Part shown: one piece after another, positions 46,649-55,921 of the stretch
Numbering within the stretch: position 1 is the first letter of the stretch
Layout: every line of letters starts with the position of its first letter
Origin: Acinetobacter colistiniresistens
GTDB lineage: Bacteria > Pseudomonadota > Gammaproteobacteria > Pseudomonadales > Moraxellaceae
NCBI RefSeq assembly: GCF_024582815.1
Contig: NZ_CP102099.1
Coordinates: forward strand, 2,914,001-2,978,000
DNA length: 64,000 bases
Direction: 5' to 3'
Notes under the pieces: generated by a model
The model's database searches: none
Seen by the model: the letters and a program-made list of their open reading frames with translations, nothing else
What the model was told of the DNA's origin: nothing
Translations under genes and position numbers: made by a program

Positions 46649-49366
46649 TTAAAGCTGTGGACCAATAAAGAAATGCAAACGAATTGGATTGTTATCATTC
46701 GAAATACCCGATGCGATATCTAATCGAATTGGTCCAATTGGCGATCTCCAGCGGATACCAACACCCACACTATATTCTGTTGGGTTGCTAAATTGTTTGT
46801 CATAGGCGTTACCAAAGTCCGAGAACACGGCAGCTCGCCAGCCATCTTTAAATTGATAATTATATTCCAAAGAGCCAACAGCCAAGGCTTGACCCCCTAT
46901 TTTATAGCCGTTTTCTTCGGGCGATAAGCTCTTGTAGTCAAAACCTCGGAGAGATTGATCTCCACCTGTAAAGAAGCGTAAATTATACGGCACTTTATTG
47001 AAATTATCGGTGAAGATATAGCTTGTATCGCCACGACCAACAAATTGATGATTGTCGTTTTCACCCAATGAGTAAATAAAACGCCAGCCAGCACTTACAA
47101 TTGCCATATTGGCATCTGAAAGCAAAGATTCCGTCCCCAATTCAACTTTATAGGTTTGCTTAAAACCACGCGTTGGATTTAAACGCGTATTGGTATTGGT
47201 TTTAGAAGCCTCATAACCAAGCAATAATGATTCTTGTTCAGAATCGATCCCGGATACTTTAAAGGCATCTGGTAGCTCATTAATATTCACATCACCTTTT
47301 TTGGTTAAGCGATCTAAACGATAACGTAAGCCAAAGGTATGTTGCCAGTCGCCTAATGGGTTTTTAATGACGCGCTCACCACCTAGAACTGCCGACTCAA
47401 CCAACAAATTCACATCAGGACCAATATCGTTGCGGGTTTCACGCTCATAACCACCCACCAGGTTGAAGTAGTCATTTAATGGATGCTTATAAGGAATACT
47501 ATAACGCCCATCTATTGATTGACGAATCTCAGATAACTCGAAGTTGGCATCAAATGAGTGACCATATTTATTCACAATCGCACGACGATACTGGGTACGA
47601 ATACGTGCCCCCGTATCAGTACCATAACCAATACCTGTTTCAAGACTATTTAAGCGATCTGCATTCAGCGTCACCACAACAGGAATTTTTCGTTCTACCC
47701 GCGCCTGTTCTTCTAGCTTCTGACGTTGTTCGTCATCATCATTATGTACAGGCGGCATTGGCATAGATCGTGCTAATGCATAAGGTTGAGCAGGTTCACC
47801 ACCAGAGAATTGTGATTCATCAACAACATCCTGCGTGACTTCTTGCGCAGAAGTGATTTTGGCCCGCGCAATATCCGCCTTTTGTTGACTACTCATCAAT
47901 TGGGATTGCTGGATACGTTGCTGGTCGACCAACGCCTGTAAATCTGGCGGTAAATCTAAAGGTGGCTGAATTGCATCCGGCTTGATAGTATCAACCAGGG
48001 TATAATTAAAATAACGGGTGTTGGTTAAGTTATTTGCCAAAACATTGACACGCCAGAAGGCATAGTCATCACCTTCCTTCCAAGGTGCCAAACTATCTAA
48101 AACTTTTTGGGTCAATGGTAATGGCTTGCTCGGATCACTCATCCGATACTCAACTTGCTTTAACTTATAACGTTCACCTGTTTCGTACTTTAAGTTAATG
48201 TCAGCCGTTTTATCAGGCTGAGTAATCTTGACATCATGCAAGCGCCAAAACGCATCAAAATAACCATTATCTGCAGCAACGTTGGTAATTTTAGTTTTCA
48301 TCGCTTCGTACGAGCCATGATTGAAAATATCACCAACATCCTGTTCTGGAATTAAACGAATGACTTGGAACTGTGGTGTATTTGCGCCTGCACCGGTAAA
48401 TTCAATATTTTGTTCTTTAATTTTGACGGGGTCATTGGGAACCACTATCACTTTTACCTTACTGTCACTTTCTTTGACAAAAGTATAAGTCGCATTGTAA
48501 TAACCCACCGCCTGTGCAGCTTGATTGGTCAATGCACGCAACTGAGGCAACGCAACATTAAAATCTTCAAAAGACTCTTTAGTAAAGCTTGACAACTTGG
48601 CCTTGATATTAAGCGCCAGAATAGGTGGTGCACCACTCACATCAGCAGAAATACGCGGAATTTTATCAGCATTGATTAAATTATCCGGACGCAAACGGTT
48701 AATAATGCGCTTAAAGAAGCCAACTTTTTCAGCAGGTTGATCTGACTTGGTTTGGAACTCGGCTAAGGTTTTACCCGTTTCATTGGCTTCAACCACAATT
48801 TTACTGTCTGACTGGATATCACTCATTAACTGGTCAATATTCAACGGAGCCTGTTTAATCTCAGTTAATTCAGTTTGCGAAACATCGCCAATGACAGGAG
48901 CAGGATTTTTAGCGGTTTGGTCTCGATATGCTTGTGCTTCATTTTTGGCATCTTCTGCAACACGAAAAATTTCATTTGCCATACTCTGATCGACGGGAAT
49001 CACAGGCAAATTTTCCAGATTATCATCCAACTGAATTGGTTTTAATTCATTAATCTGATTACTTGACTGTTCTTGTTCTTTTAATGCAGCCAAACTGTCT
49101 TGTCCGGGTAATATCCCCGAATCAGAAGTATTCATCGCTGGCGGGATTGGTGCAGCGGCAGCAACTGCCACTGCAGCGACATGCTCGTTCTGTTCGGTTG
49201 TCTGATTTTCAGGCGCACCCAAAATTTGCTCTTGAGCATAAACAACTGATATACAAGAACTAATTAAAAAACTACTACAAATAAGTTTAGGAACCCCCTG
49301 CATTTTAAAAATTAAATGCATAGAATGAACCAGTGTCGACTGTTTAAACTTCGTTTTAGATGGCAT
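46649..49366 (-). CDS. tamA: TamA, Omp85-family outer-membrane protein
   Basis: 905 residues, much longer than the 577 of E. coli TamA. After a signal sequence (cut near VYAQEQ) comes a ~190-residue low-complexity region rich in Gln, Glu and Ala. POTRA-like repeats follow (~230-480; ILALNIKAKLSSFTKESFEDF, IIRLIPEQDVGDIFN-like), then a second Gln-rich insert (~490-570), then a 16-strand Omp85 barrel with FFTGGDQSLRGFDY and the terminal RLHFFIGPQL. The start could also be ATG 49321 or 49303, which would shorten the lead before the signal sequence. Operon with tamB. Confidence 0.92.
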   Translation of the reverse strand: MPSKTKFKQSTLVHSMHLIFKMQGVPKLICSSFLISSCISVVYAQEQILGAPENQTTEQNEHVAAVAVAAAAPIPPAMNTSDSGILPGQDSLAALKEQEQSSNQINELKPIQLDDNLENLPVIPVDQSMANEIFRVAEDAKNEAQAYRDQTAKNPAPVIGDVSQTELTEIKQAPLNIDQLMSDIQSDSKIVVEANETGKTLAEFQTKSDQPAEKVGFFKRIINRLRPDNLINADKIPRISADVSGAPPILALNIKAKLSSFTKESFEDFNVALPQLRALTNQAAQAVGYYNATYTFVKESDSKVKVIVVPNDPVKIKEQNIEFTGAGANTPQFQVIRLIPEQDVGDIFNHGSYEAMKTKITNVAADNGYFDAFWRLHDVKITQPDKTADINLKYETGERYKLKQVEYRMSDPSKPLPLTQKVLDSLAPWKEGDDYAFWRVNVLANNLTNTRYFNYTLVDTIKPDAIQPPLDLPPDLQALVDQQRIQQSQLMSSQQKADIARAKITSAQEVTQDVVDESQFSGGEPAQPYALARSMPMPPVHNDDDEQRQKLEEQARVERKIPVVVTLNADRLNSLETGIGYGTDTGARIRTQYRRAIVNKYGHSFDANFELSEIRQSIDGRYSIPYKHPLNDYFNLVGGYERETRNDIGPDVNLLVESAVLGGERVIKNPLGDWQHTFGLRYRLDRLTKKGDVNINELPDAFKVSGIDSEQESLLLGYEASKTNTNTRLNPTRGFKQTYKVELGTESLLSDANMAIVSAGWRFIYSLGENDNHQFVGRGDTSYIFTDNFNKVPYNLRFFTGGDQSLRGFDYKSLSPEENGYKIGGQALAVGSLEYNYQFKDGWRAAVFSDFGNAYDKQFSNPTEYSVGVGIRWRSPIGPIRLDIASGISNDNNPIRLHFFIGPQL

Positions 49367-49525
49367 GTAAAACTCTAAACTTGTTTTTTAATTTATCGTT
49401 TTTGATGGGTGAAATAACTTCAAATCTTTGATTTTTCATCCAATCAGACATAGGTATCATACATGCATTTCATCACATTTTTACAGTTCGTCACATTTTT
49501 TTATAAATCACAATGAAGTGAACAC

Positions 49526-50848
49526 ATGATGAAACAAGATGAGCGCTTAATGACATCGCGTCGCTTCGCCCCGATGTTTTTCACTCAGTTTTTTGGCGCA
49601 CTGAATGATAATGTTTATAAGCAAGCGCTACTGTTAGTGATTACTTATGGGTGGATTCAACAACAAAGTGCTGAGATCAGTACCTTAAATAATTTAGCTG
49701 CCTTATTGTTTATTTTGCCCTACTTCTTTTTCTCGGCAACTGCTGGGCAAATCGCAGATAAATATGAGCGCTCTCAACTGATTCGTTTTATTAAAATATT
49801 AGAAATCGTGATCATGTTGATTGGTACTGCTGGTTTCCTGCTTGGAAATCTATGGTTATTGCTATTTGCCTTATTTTTAATGGGTACCCATTCCACTTGT
49901 TTTGGCCCGATTAAGTATGCGATTTTGCCTGAAATTTTAAAACCACAAGAGCTGATGTCAGGTAATGCCCTGTTTCAGTCAGGTACTTCAATTGCAATTT
50001 TACTGGGAATGATTTTAGGCGGCGCGGTTATTGCTTCGTCTGCCGGCAACCTGCTGTGGATCAGTGTGACTGTCGTAGCGATTGCCTGCATAGGCTATTT
50101 ATGTAGCCGCTTTATTCTGCCGCAAAAAGTTGCAGCACCAGATCTCGAAATTGACTGGAACTTTATTCGTACCAGTTTTCAAACCATTGCCTACGCCAAA
50201 AGTATTCCGATTGTGTTCGTGATTTTATTAGGTAATTCTTGGTATTGGTTTTATGGTGCAACTTACCTGACTCAAATCCCACAGCTGACCCAGCAAAATC
50301 TGCATGCTTCAGAAAATGTCGTCAGCCTATTACTTACCTTTTTCTCGGTTGGTATCGGTGTCGGTTCTTTACTTTGTAGACGCATCGGTGGTACTGATAT
50401 CAATATCAAAATGGTGCCCTATGGGGCAATTGGTTTGACTGTGTTTGCCCTCTATCTGGCAGCCAGCCTGGCTTTTGTTCCTGAGCGTACAGGTGAGTTA
50501 CTCAGTTTAAAAGATATGTTTACACTGGGTGCGGTCTATTACCATGTGATGCTGGCAGTGACTTTACTGGGAATTAGTGGTGGGTTCTATATCGTGCCTC
50601 TCTATGCCATGATGCAAGCCTATTCACCACGCTCACATCGTGCTCGTGTTGTTGCCGCAAATAATATTTTAAATGCTGTATTTATGGTCTCTTCCGCAGT
50701 TTTTTCTATTTTGATCTTAAGCATTTTAAAAATTGATATTAAAATCTTATTTACCATTACCGCTGTTTTAAGTGCAATTTTTTCATTTTGGTTATTAAAA
50801 CGTCTAAAACCGTTATTGGAAAATGCGCCCAACACATTAGAGGATTAA
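49526..50848 (+). CDS. LplT-like lysophospholipid MFS transporter
   Basis: 440-residue major facilitator with about twelve helices. FAPMFFTQFFGALNDNVYKQALLLVI is the LplT signature, as is GPIKYAILPEILKPQELMSGNALFQSGTSIAILLG. LplT flips lysophospholipids inward for reacylation; in many genomes it is fused to an acyltransferase, which is absent here. ATG 49529 is an equal alternative start. coq7 follows after 3 bp, an operonic arrangement. Confidence 0.88.
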   Translation: MMKQDERLMTSRRFAPMFFTQFFGALNDNVYKQALLLVITYGWIQQQSAEISTLNNLAALLFILPYFFFSATAGQIADKYERSQLIRFIKILEIVIMLIGTAGFLLGNLWLLLFALFLMGTHSTCFGPIKYAILPEILKPQELMSGNALFQSGTSIAILLGMILGGAVIASSAGNLLWISVTVVAIACIGYLCSRFILPQKVAAPDLEIDWNFIRTSFQTIAYAKSIPIVFVILLGNSWYWFYGATYLTQIPQLTQQNLHASENVVSLLLTFFSVGIGVGSLLCRRIGGTDINIKMVPYGAIGLTVFALYLAASLAFVPERTGELLSLKDMFTLGAVYYHVMLAVTLLGISGGFYIVPLYAMMQAYSPRSHRARVVAANNILNAVFMVSSAVFSILILSILKIDIKILFTITAVLSAIFSFWLLKRLKPLLENAPNTLED

Positions 50849-50851
50849 TAT

Positions 50852-51487
50852 ATGCGTCATTACACAGGTCTCGATAAACTTATTAATTCCTTTGATCAAG
50901 CTTTACGTAGTTTGGTACCTGGTGCGACCAGTGCACAACGCAGTAATCCTGCCAATGAAGAACCGTCACAACTGTGTGTCAGTGATGCCCGCCATGTTGC
51001 AGGTTTAATGCGCGTCAATCATAGTGGTGAAGTCTGCGCTCAAGCCCTTTATCACGGTCAGGCACTGACTGCAAAACTGCCACATGTACGTGAAGAAATG
51101 CAGCAAGCCGCGATTGAAGAACAAGACCATTTGGCATGGTGTGAAGATCGCTTAAAAGAACTAGATAGCCACACTAGTGTATTAAATCCAATTTGGTACG
51201 GGTTGTCTTATGGAATGGGTGCAATTGCAGGGATTGCAGGCGACAAATACAGCTTAGGCTTTGTCGCTGAAACCGAACGCCAAGTGAGTCAACATTTACA
51301 AGAACACATCCAGCAGCTCCCCGCTCATGATGACCGTTCACGTAAAATCCTGGAGCAGATGAATGAAGATGAGTTGCATCATCGTGACACTGCACTCAAT
51401 GCAGGTGGCGTAGATTTGCCTGTACCTGTACGCATTACCATGACTGCCATTTCAAAACTGATGACCAAAACCAGTTATTATCTTTAA
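50852..51487 (+). CDS. coq7: Demethoxyubiquinone hydroxylase Coq7
   Basis: Diiron monooxygenase that hydroxylates 2-polyprenyl-3-methyl-6-methoxy-1,4-benzoquinone in ubiquinone synthesis. 211 residues with the ferritin-like ligand set: NHSGEVCAQ, IEEQDHLAWC, ETERQVSQH and NEDELHHRDTA. It follows the LplT-like gene by 3 bp and has a terminator behind it. Confidence 0.95.
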   Translation: MRHYTGLDKLINSFDQALRSLVPGATSAQRSNPANEEPSQLCVSDARHVAGLMRVNHSGEVCAQALYHGQALTAKLPHVREEMQQAAIEEQDHLAWCEDRLKELDSHTSVLNPIWYGLSYGMGAIAGIAGDKYSLGFVAETERQVSQHLQEHIQQLPAHDDRSRKILEQMNEDELHHRDTALNAGGVDLPVPVRITMTAISKLMTKTSYYL

Positions 51488-51495
51488 ACTGTCCG

Positions 51496-51528
51496 AGGGA
51501 ATTATTGTAAAATAATTCCCTTTGATTT
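51496..51528 (+). terminator. coq7 terminator
   Basis: AGGGAATTATT (51496-51506) pairs with AATAATTCCCT (51511-51521), then TTGATTTT. Confidence 0.85.
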
Positions 51529-51546
51529 TACCCAACACAATCAAAA

Positions 51547-52005
51547 TTAACGAAATACAATTTTGCCTTTATCAGTTGAATAACGGTCATCCCAAAAACT
51601 TTGCGACTGCTTATTTAAATCAGTAAAAATGGTGTAATTAATTTTACCCTGCCTAAAAGTCAACCGATCCTTTTTATTGACCGCAATCACACGCGTGTCA
51701 TTAACCCAGACTCGTTGTTGCTGGTCAATTCTAATGAATGCCAGTGCTGTTCCATCCGACCTTTCGGCAATCCACTGTGGTTGCTGAGTCGATAGGGTTG
51801 GCGGTGGTGTTTCTAGCGTTTGTTCAACAAATCCAGCGTTGCTATTTTCTTCTTTGCTTTTGCTAATATCACAACCCTGTGCTTCACTAACTTGTGTACA
51901 ACCTGATTGTTCTAATTGTTGTCTATATTTGGCATCAATTGCATAGGCTGAGTTCATGCTGCCATAGAGCATAATCCCCAAGGCAATAAGTAACTTGGCT
52001 TGCAT
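51547..52005 (-). CDS. Exported hypothetical protein, 152 aa
   Basis: Unrecognised. A signal peptide (to NSAYA) precedes a mature region with two Cys 8 residues apart (SGCTQVSEAQGCD), a Pro/Thr linker, and a beta-rich C-terminal half (ERSDGTALAFIRIDQQQRVWVNDTRVIAVNKKDRLTF). Convergent with coq7. Function unknown. Confidence 0.72.
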   Translation of the reverse strand: MQAKLLIALGIMLYGSMNSAYAIDAKYRQQLEQSGCTQVSEAQGCDISKSKEENSNAGFVEQTLETPPPTLSTQQPQWIAERSDGTALAFIRIDQQQRVWVNDTRVIAVNKKDRLTFRQGKINYTIFTDLNKQSQSFWDDRYSTDKGKIVFR

Positions 52006-52092
52006 ACAGAATTCCTCCCTTCATTATTTATTTGTTTCTTCACCATTTAAACATCCCTATACCATCAGGTATGTAACTCAAATGTGTGCACT

Positions 52093-52130
52093 AAAAACAA
52101 AAAATCCACGGCTGCAAGCATGGATTTTCT
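52093..52130 (-). terminator. Terminator after DUF2799 gene
   Basis: AAAATCCA (52101-52108) pairs with TGGATTTT (52121-52128). On the minus strand the hairpin is followed by TTTGTTTTT-type sequence. Confidence 0.75.
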
Positions 52131-52155
52131 AAAATAAGCGTTATTACTTAAAGTT

Positions 52156-52707
52156 TTAATTCAAACCATGTTCTGCCTTAAAACGTTCCAGATTTCGGAC
52201 AGCCTGTTGATAACGAGACTGTACCCAACTGCTATTGATACGTAGATCATATAAGCGTTTTTGATAATCATCCCGAACTTTATTCGAAAGATCTTTACGT
52301 TCCAACTCTTTTAAATAACGATTCATATCGCTTTGGGAGCGATTAAACTCTGAATCTGCCTGATAATATTCATTGGCAACTTGATAGTAACTACGTAAAG
52401 ATTCACGCTTTTCGATTGGACACACATGAATATCGCCACGACCTTCCAAGGCTTCACTAAAAATATTTTCCGGTCGGCAGTAATAGCTCAAGCCTTTTTG
52501 ATAACCTTGATCATACAGCTTTTGATTCGGCACAATATTGGCTTTTTGACAGGAAGAATAATATTTATCCAAGCGTGAATCATGCCCATTCGAGCCATCT
52601 TTTTCGCCCACATTGAACCAATTGGCTGTTTTACATTGCTCGACGCTCATGGCCGCACAACCCGAAAGTAAAATCGTCAACGTCGACAAAAGCAAAATCT
52701 TTTTCAT
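52156..52707 (-). CDS. DUF2799 lipoprotein
   Basis: 183 residues with lipobox LLSGC. CKTANWFNVGEKDGSNGHDSRLDKYYSSCQK and the repeated YDQGYQKGLSYYCRPENIF match DUF2799 envelope proteins of unknown function. The C-terminal half (~110-180) is a predicted coiled coil. Downstream of folK by 42 bp, so perhaps part of the same transcript. Confidence 0.85.
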   Translation of the reverse strand: MKKILLLSTLTILLSGCAAMSVEQCKTANWFNVGEKDGSNGHDSRLDKYYSSCQKANIVPNQKLYDQGYQKGLSYYCRPENIFSEALEGRGDIHVCPIEKRESLRSYYQVANEYYQADSEFNRSQSDMNRYLKELERKDLSNKVRDDYQKRLYDLRINSSWVQSRYQQAVRNLERFKAEHGLN

Positions 52708-52749
52708 GAAAATTCTTCCTAATTATTATGGTATTACCCAGCTACAACA

Positions 52750-53184
52750 TTACATTGTAATGACAGGATAATCTGTACTTTGGAAATGAGCTAAATCTGC
52801 ATGCTGCCACAAATCATATAAAGGAATTTTGACATCCAAAGCTAATGGTAACTTTTTTGGATTAAATTGCATATGCTCTAAAGTTTCACCCCATGCAATC
52901 ACATCAACATCCAAACTGATCTGATGTGATGGACGAACTCGACCAGATTGTGCTTCTAGTTTTTTCAGAATTTCAGTCATTTCAGCAAGACTGCATCGAC
53001 TTTTTAATAAGCAGGCTGAATTCCAATAATCGGCACCAATTCCATCCCGACATGGGATTTCATAAATTGGCGAAAACTCCACTACACCCAAACTTGCGAT
53101 TTGTTGATAAGCAAAAGTGAAATTTTGTTGTTGCTGGAGATTACTCGCCAGTGCGAGCGCAAAAATTGTTTCTGTTGCGTTCAA
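52750..53184 (-). CDS. folK: 2-amino-4-hydroxy-6-hydroxymethyldihydropteridine pyrophosphokinase
   Basis: Folate pathway kinase that pyrophosphorylates the pterin made after FolB. 144 residues, slightly shorter than the usual ~160. Visible: FALALASNLQQQQNF (the IALGSNL-type opening), and QISLDVDVIAWGE, corresponding to the catalytic LDIDLL segment. It overlaps folB by 44 bp in another frame, an unusually long overlap for consecutive pathway genes. Confidence 0.88.
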   Translation of the reverse strand: MNATETIFALALASNLQQQQNFTFAYQQIASLGVVEFSPIYEIPCRDGIGADYWNSACLLKSRCSLAEMTEILKKLEAQSGRVRPSHQISLDVDVIAWGETLEHMQFNPKKLPLALDVKIPLYDLWQHADLAHFQSTDYPVITM

Positions 53185-53521
53185 GGCGAATTCCTACTGC
53201 ATTGGCTTGTGCAATGATGGCGGGTTTGCGAATGGTGATACTGATCGATTCAATCGAAGGAAAGGTAGTAAATAGACATTCAAGCACCAATTGTGCAGCG
53301 TGCTCAATCAGCTTAGGTTGGGCTTGTTGAATCACTTGAGCTGCAAGCTCGCAGATTTGCGCATAGTTGAGCGTATCGTTTAGCTCATCTGATTGTGCAG
53401 CTTGCATTAGATCATTATGAATAGTGAGATCTAGCATTAAAGGTTGAATAATTTGGCGTTCCCAGTTGAAACAACCAACCACGGTATCAACCTTCAACCC
53501 TTCAATTATAATGGCATCCAT
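53141..53521 (-). CDS. folB: Dihydroneopterin aldolase
   Basis: Converts 7,8-dihydroneopterin to 6-hydroxymethyldihydropterin. 126 residues starting MDAIIIEGLKVDTVVGCFNWERQIIQ, matching the conserved opening with the I-G-Y-WER motif; later LNYAQICELAAQVIQ and HAAQLVLECLF. The tail overlaps the start of folK, the next pathway gene. Confidence 0.92.
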   Translation of the reverse strand: MDAIIIEGLKVDTVVGCFNWERQIIQPLMLDLTIHNDLMQAAQSDELNDTLNYAQICELAAQVIQQAQPKLIEHAAQLVLECLFTTFPSIESISITIRKPAIIAQANAVGIRLERNRNNFCARTGE

Positions 53522-53547
53522 AATGACCTAATGAACCGATAAATAAA

Positions 53548-54846
53548 TTAATGCTTTAAAAACGAAGCAGGTTCAATATTGTGAACCATTTTTAAACGTT
53601 GGTCAGCATAAATATCGGTATATGGTGCGAGAACACGCATGAAACGATCAAAATATAGCATTTGCTTGAATAACAAAGCGAAGTCACGCGGGAATTTAAT
53701 ACCGTGACGCTCACCTACTGCCACCATATCCATCATGATGTCATTTAAATCTGCCGGATTAGAACTAAGAATTTCTTGTGGATCTGCCAGTAACACCCCA
53801 CTAAACAAGCGCTCTAAATCATCAGCCAAGATTTGAGTATCAATTTTCTGATGGGTCATGCCCATTTTCAGCATGTTCTCAGCCATGGCGATGTAATTGG
53901 TTTGCTGTAATGCATCCATAAATGCCATACACGCAGTCCAAACCTCAGGTTTTAATTGACCGACAATACCAAAATCAATAAAACCGATACGACCATCTTC
54001 TAGCAGCATCAGATTGCCTGCATGTAAATCGGCATGGAAACTCTTGCACAGCATTAAACTGCCAAACCAAGTGTTCATGGCCGTAATCAAGACCTGAGTT
54101 GGGTCTTTGGCATATTGTTTGACCACATCAAAGTCAGTCAATGATACCCCATACAAACGCTGCATGGTGAGTACACGGCGCGTTGAAAACTGGTGATAAA
54201 CTTTCGGTGCCGTTGCCGCTTGATTACCTGAAACATTCAAATATTGAATAAAGTCATCCAGATTCTGAGCTTCTTCAATAAAATCAACTTCACGCACCAT
54301 ACGTGTTTTGATCTCATCTACAATTTCAGAAAGTGATGCAAACTTGATTTTTGGAACAGCTCTTTCAAGTAGCTTTGTTGCCCAATGCACCACATTCAAG
54401 TCGGTATAAAGAATAGTTTCAACACCTGGCTTTTGCACCTTTAAAACCACATCTTCGCCCGTGACCAATCGAGCGGCATGCACTTGTGCAATTGAAGCCG
54501 AAGCCAAAGGCTTTTCATCAATAAAACTAAAAATTTCATTGAGGTTGCGCCCTTCAAACTCTTCTGCCAAAACTTTTTGGATATAGCTAAATGGTAAGGT
54601 TGGCGTTTGATCTAAACAGCCTTGGAATTCCTGAACGTATTCACGTGGGAATAAAGACGGCGTACTAGCGATAAATTGACCCAGTTTAATATAAGTCGAA
54701 CCAAGCGACTCAAAGGTCTCACGCATAAGTTTGGCGTTGCTTGGTTTTTCAGTTGCATACTTCACACCTGCTTGTGCTGCAACCACCACTGTTTCACCAA
54801 TACGTGCAACAGAGCGTAATCCATCGAATAAAATATTTCTTTTCAT
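53548..54846 (-). CDS. AarF/ABC1/UbiB-family kinase-like protein
   Basis: 432 residues. Atypical kinase motifs: the KxGQ region TYIKLGQFIASTPSLFP, the Ala-rich ASIAQVHAA loop, and the catalytic loop FHADLHAGNLMLLEDGRIGFIDFGIVG. UbiB relatives support ubiquinone synthesis or lipid handling; this one lacks the clear C-terminal membrane helices of UbiB, so I leave the symbol blank. It lies between moeB and folB, with 26-56 bp gaps. Confidence 0.87.
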   Translation of the reverse strand: MKRNILFDGLRSVARIGETVVVAAQAGVKYATEKPSNAKLMRETFESLGSTYIKLGQFIASTPSLFPREYVQEFQGCLDQTPTLPFSYIQKVLAEEFEGRNLNEIFSFIDEKPLASASIAQVHAARLVTGEDVVLKVQKPGVETILYTDLNVVHWATKLLERAVPKIKFASLSEIVDEIKTRMVREVDFIEEAQNLDDFIQYLNVSGNQAATAPKVYHQFSTRRVLTMQRLYGVSLTDFDVVKQYAKDPTQVLITAMNTWFGSLMLCKSFHADLHAGNLMLLEDGRIGFIDFGIVGQLKPEVWTACMAFMDALQQTNYIAMAENMLKMGMTHQKIDTQILADDLERLFSGVLLADPQEILSSNPADLNDIMMDMVAVGERHGIKFPRDFALLFKQMLYFDRFMRVLAPYTDIYADQRLKMVHNIEPASFLKH

Positions 54847-54902
54847 AATCTTTCTTGCCTCACAGATGGCTTTAGTTTAGCAAATTTTGCTCAATTTACC
54901 GA

Positions 54903-55676
54903 TCAAGTTGCCTGACAAACTGGACAATTTATATCTTTTTCAAATTTAAGAATACGTTGCGTTAAATTTAAGCCATTCCAAAGCAATAGTTTTTGCTTGA
55001 GTGGAGTCAAACCTAAGCCTAAAAATAGCAATGTGTGATGTGCTTGTAATGACGCTATCATTACAGGAGTGGTGGCTAATACGCCTGACTCCGCACAGCG
55101 CAGCCCTTCATTGGCATGATCTTCTTTCGGAAACAGGCATTCATAACAGGCTGAATCAGCATCTACCATAAACATCTGTCCTTCAAAACCAATCGCCGAC
55201 GCACTAATTAAAGGGACTTGATGTTTTTTACACACTGCATTGACCAGATAACGAGTTGTAAAGTTATCACAGCCATCTAAGACTACATCTTGATGCTGTA
55301 CGAGTTCATCAGCATTCGTTTCATCAAATCGTATATTTTGATAACTGACCTGTATATGCGGATTAATGTCTTGTAGATGCTTTGCCAATATTTCTGCTTT
55401 GTATCGACCTAAATCATTTGTCGTAAAGGCAATTTGTCTTTGTAGATTACTTATTTCAATCGTGTCGGCATCGACAATGGTAATTTTACCTACACCTGCA
55501 CGTGCCAACAGCTCGGCACTGGTACAGCCGATTCCGCCTGCGCCGATAATCAACACATTGGCGAGTTTTAGTTTTTCTTGTGCTTCGATATCCCAACCAT
55601 CTAATAAAATCTGACGACTATAGAGATGCATTTCCTCATTGCTTAGCTCAAATTCGTTTTCTAAATGGTCTGACAC
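54903..55676 (-). CDS. moeB: MoeB/ThiF/HesA-family adenylyltransferase
   Basis: E1-like enzyme that adenylates the C-terminus of MoaD or ThiS. 257 residues. ATP-binding IIGAGGIGCTSAELLARAGVGKITIVDAD and NLQRQIAF are clear, then CDNFTTRYLVN. A CYEC pair and a C-terminal CPVC pair form the zinc site, and a Cys in LRCAESGVLA is near the catalytic position. No moa or thi genes are adjacent, so whether it serves molybdopterin or thiamine is undecided. Confidence 0.87.
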   Translation of the reverse strand: MSDHLENEFELSNEEMHLYSRQILLDGWDIEAQEKLKLANVLIIGAGGIGCTSAELLARAGVGKITIVDADTIEISNLQRQIAFTTNDLGRYKAEILAKHLQDINPHIQVSYQNIRFDETNADELVQHQDVVLDGCDNFTTRYLVNAVCKKHQVPLISASAIGFEGQMFMVDADSACYECLFPKEDHANEGLRCAESGVLATTPVMIASLQAHHTLLFLGLGLTPLKQKLLLWNGLNLTQRILKFEKDINCPVCQAT

Positions 55677-55739
55677 GTGGTTTGCTTCTTTATCATCAAG
55701 GGTATTGCTGATTTTAAGTCGATGTCTGCTTGGAGGAAA

Positions 55740-55921
55740 GTAATAAATTGGAACCAGCTCTGTTTTCTTTTGACAAAAAGCTATTTTTACCCCAATATTT
55801 TTCTTACTCTTTAACAGCTTAATAAAATCAATAAGTTACTATATCAGTTAGAAACTTTGGGTAATGATGCTTTTTAAGTATAACTTGATGTTTTGGCTGA
55901 TATTATTTTCATTATTTTATA
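55740..55921 (+). promoter_or_regulatory. Probable CRISPR leader
   Basis: AT-rich stretch directly before the first perfect repeat, opposite to the degenerate end. This places the leader on the left and transcription on the plus strand. Confidence 0.6.
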
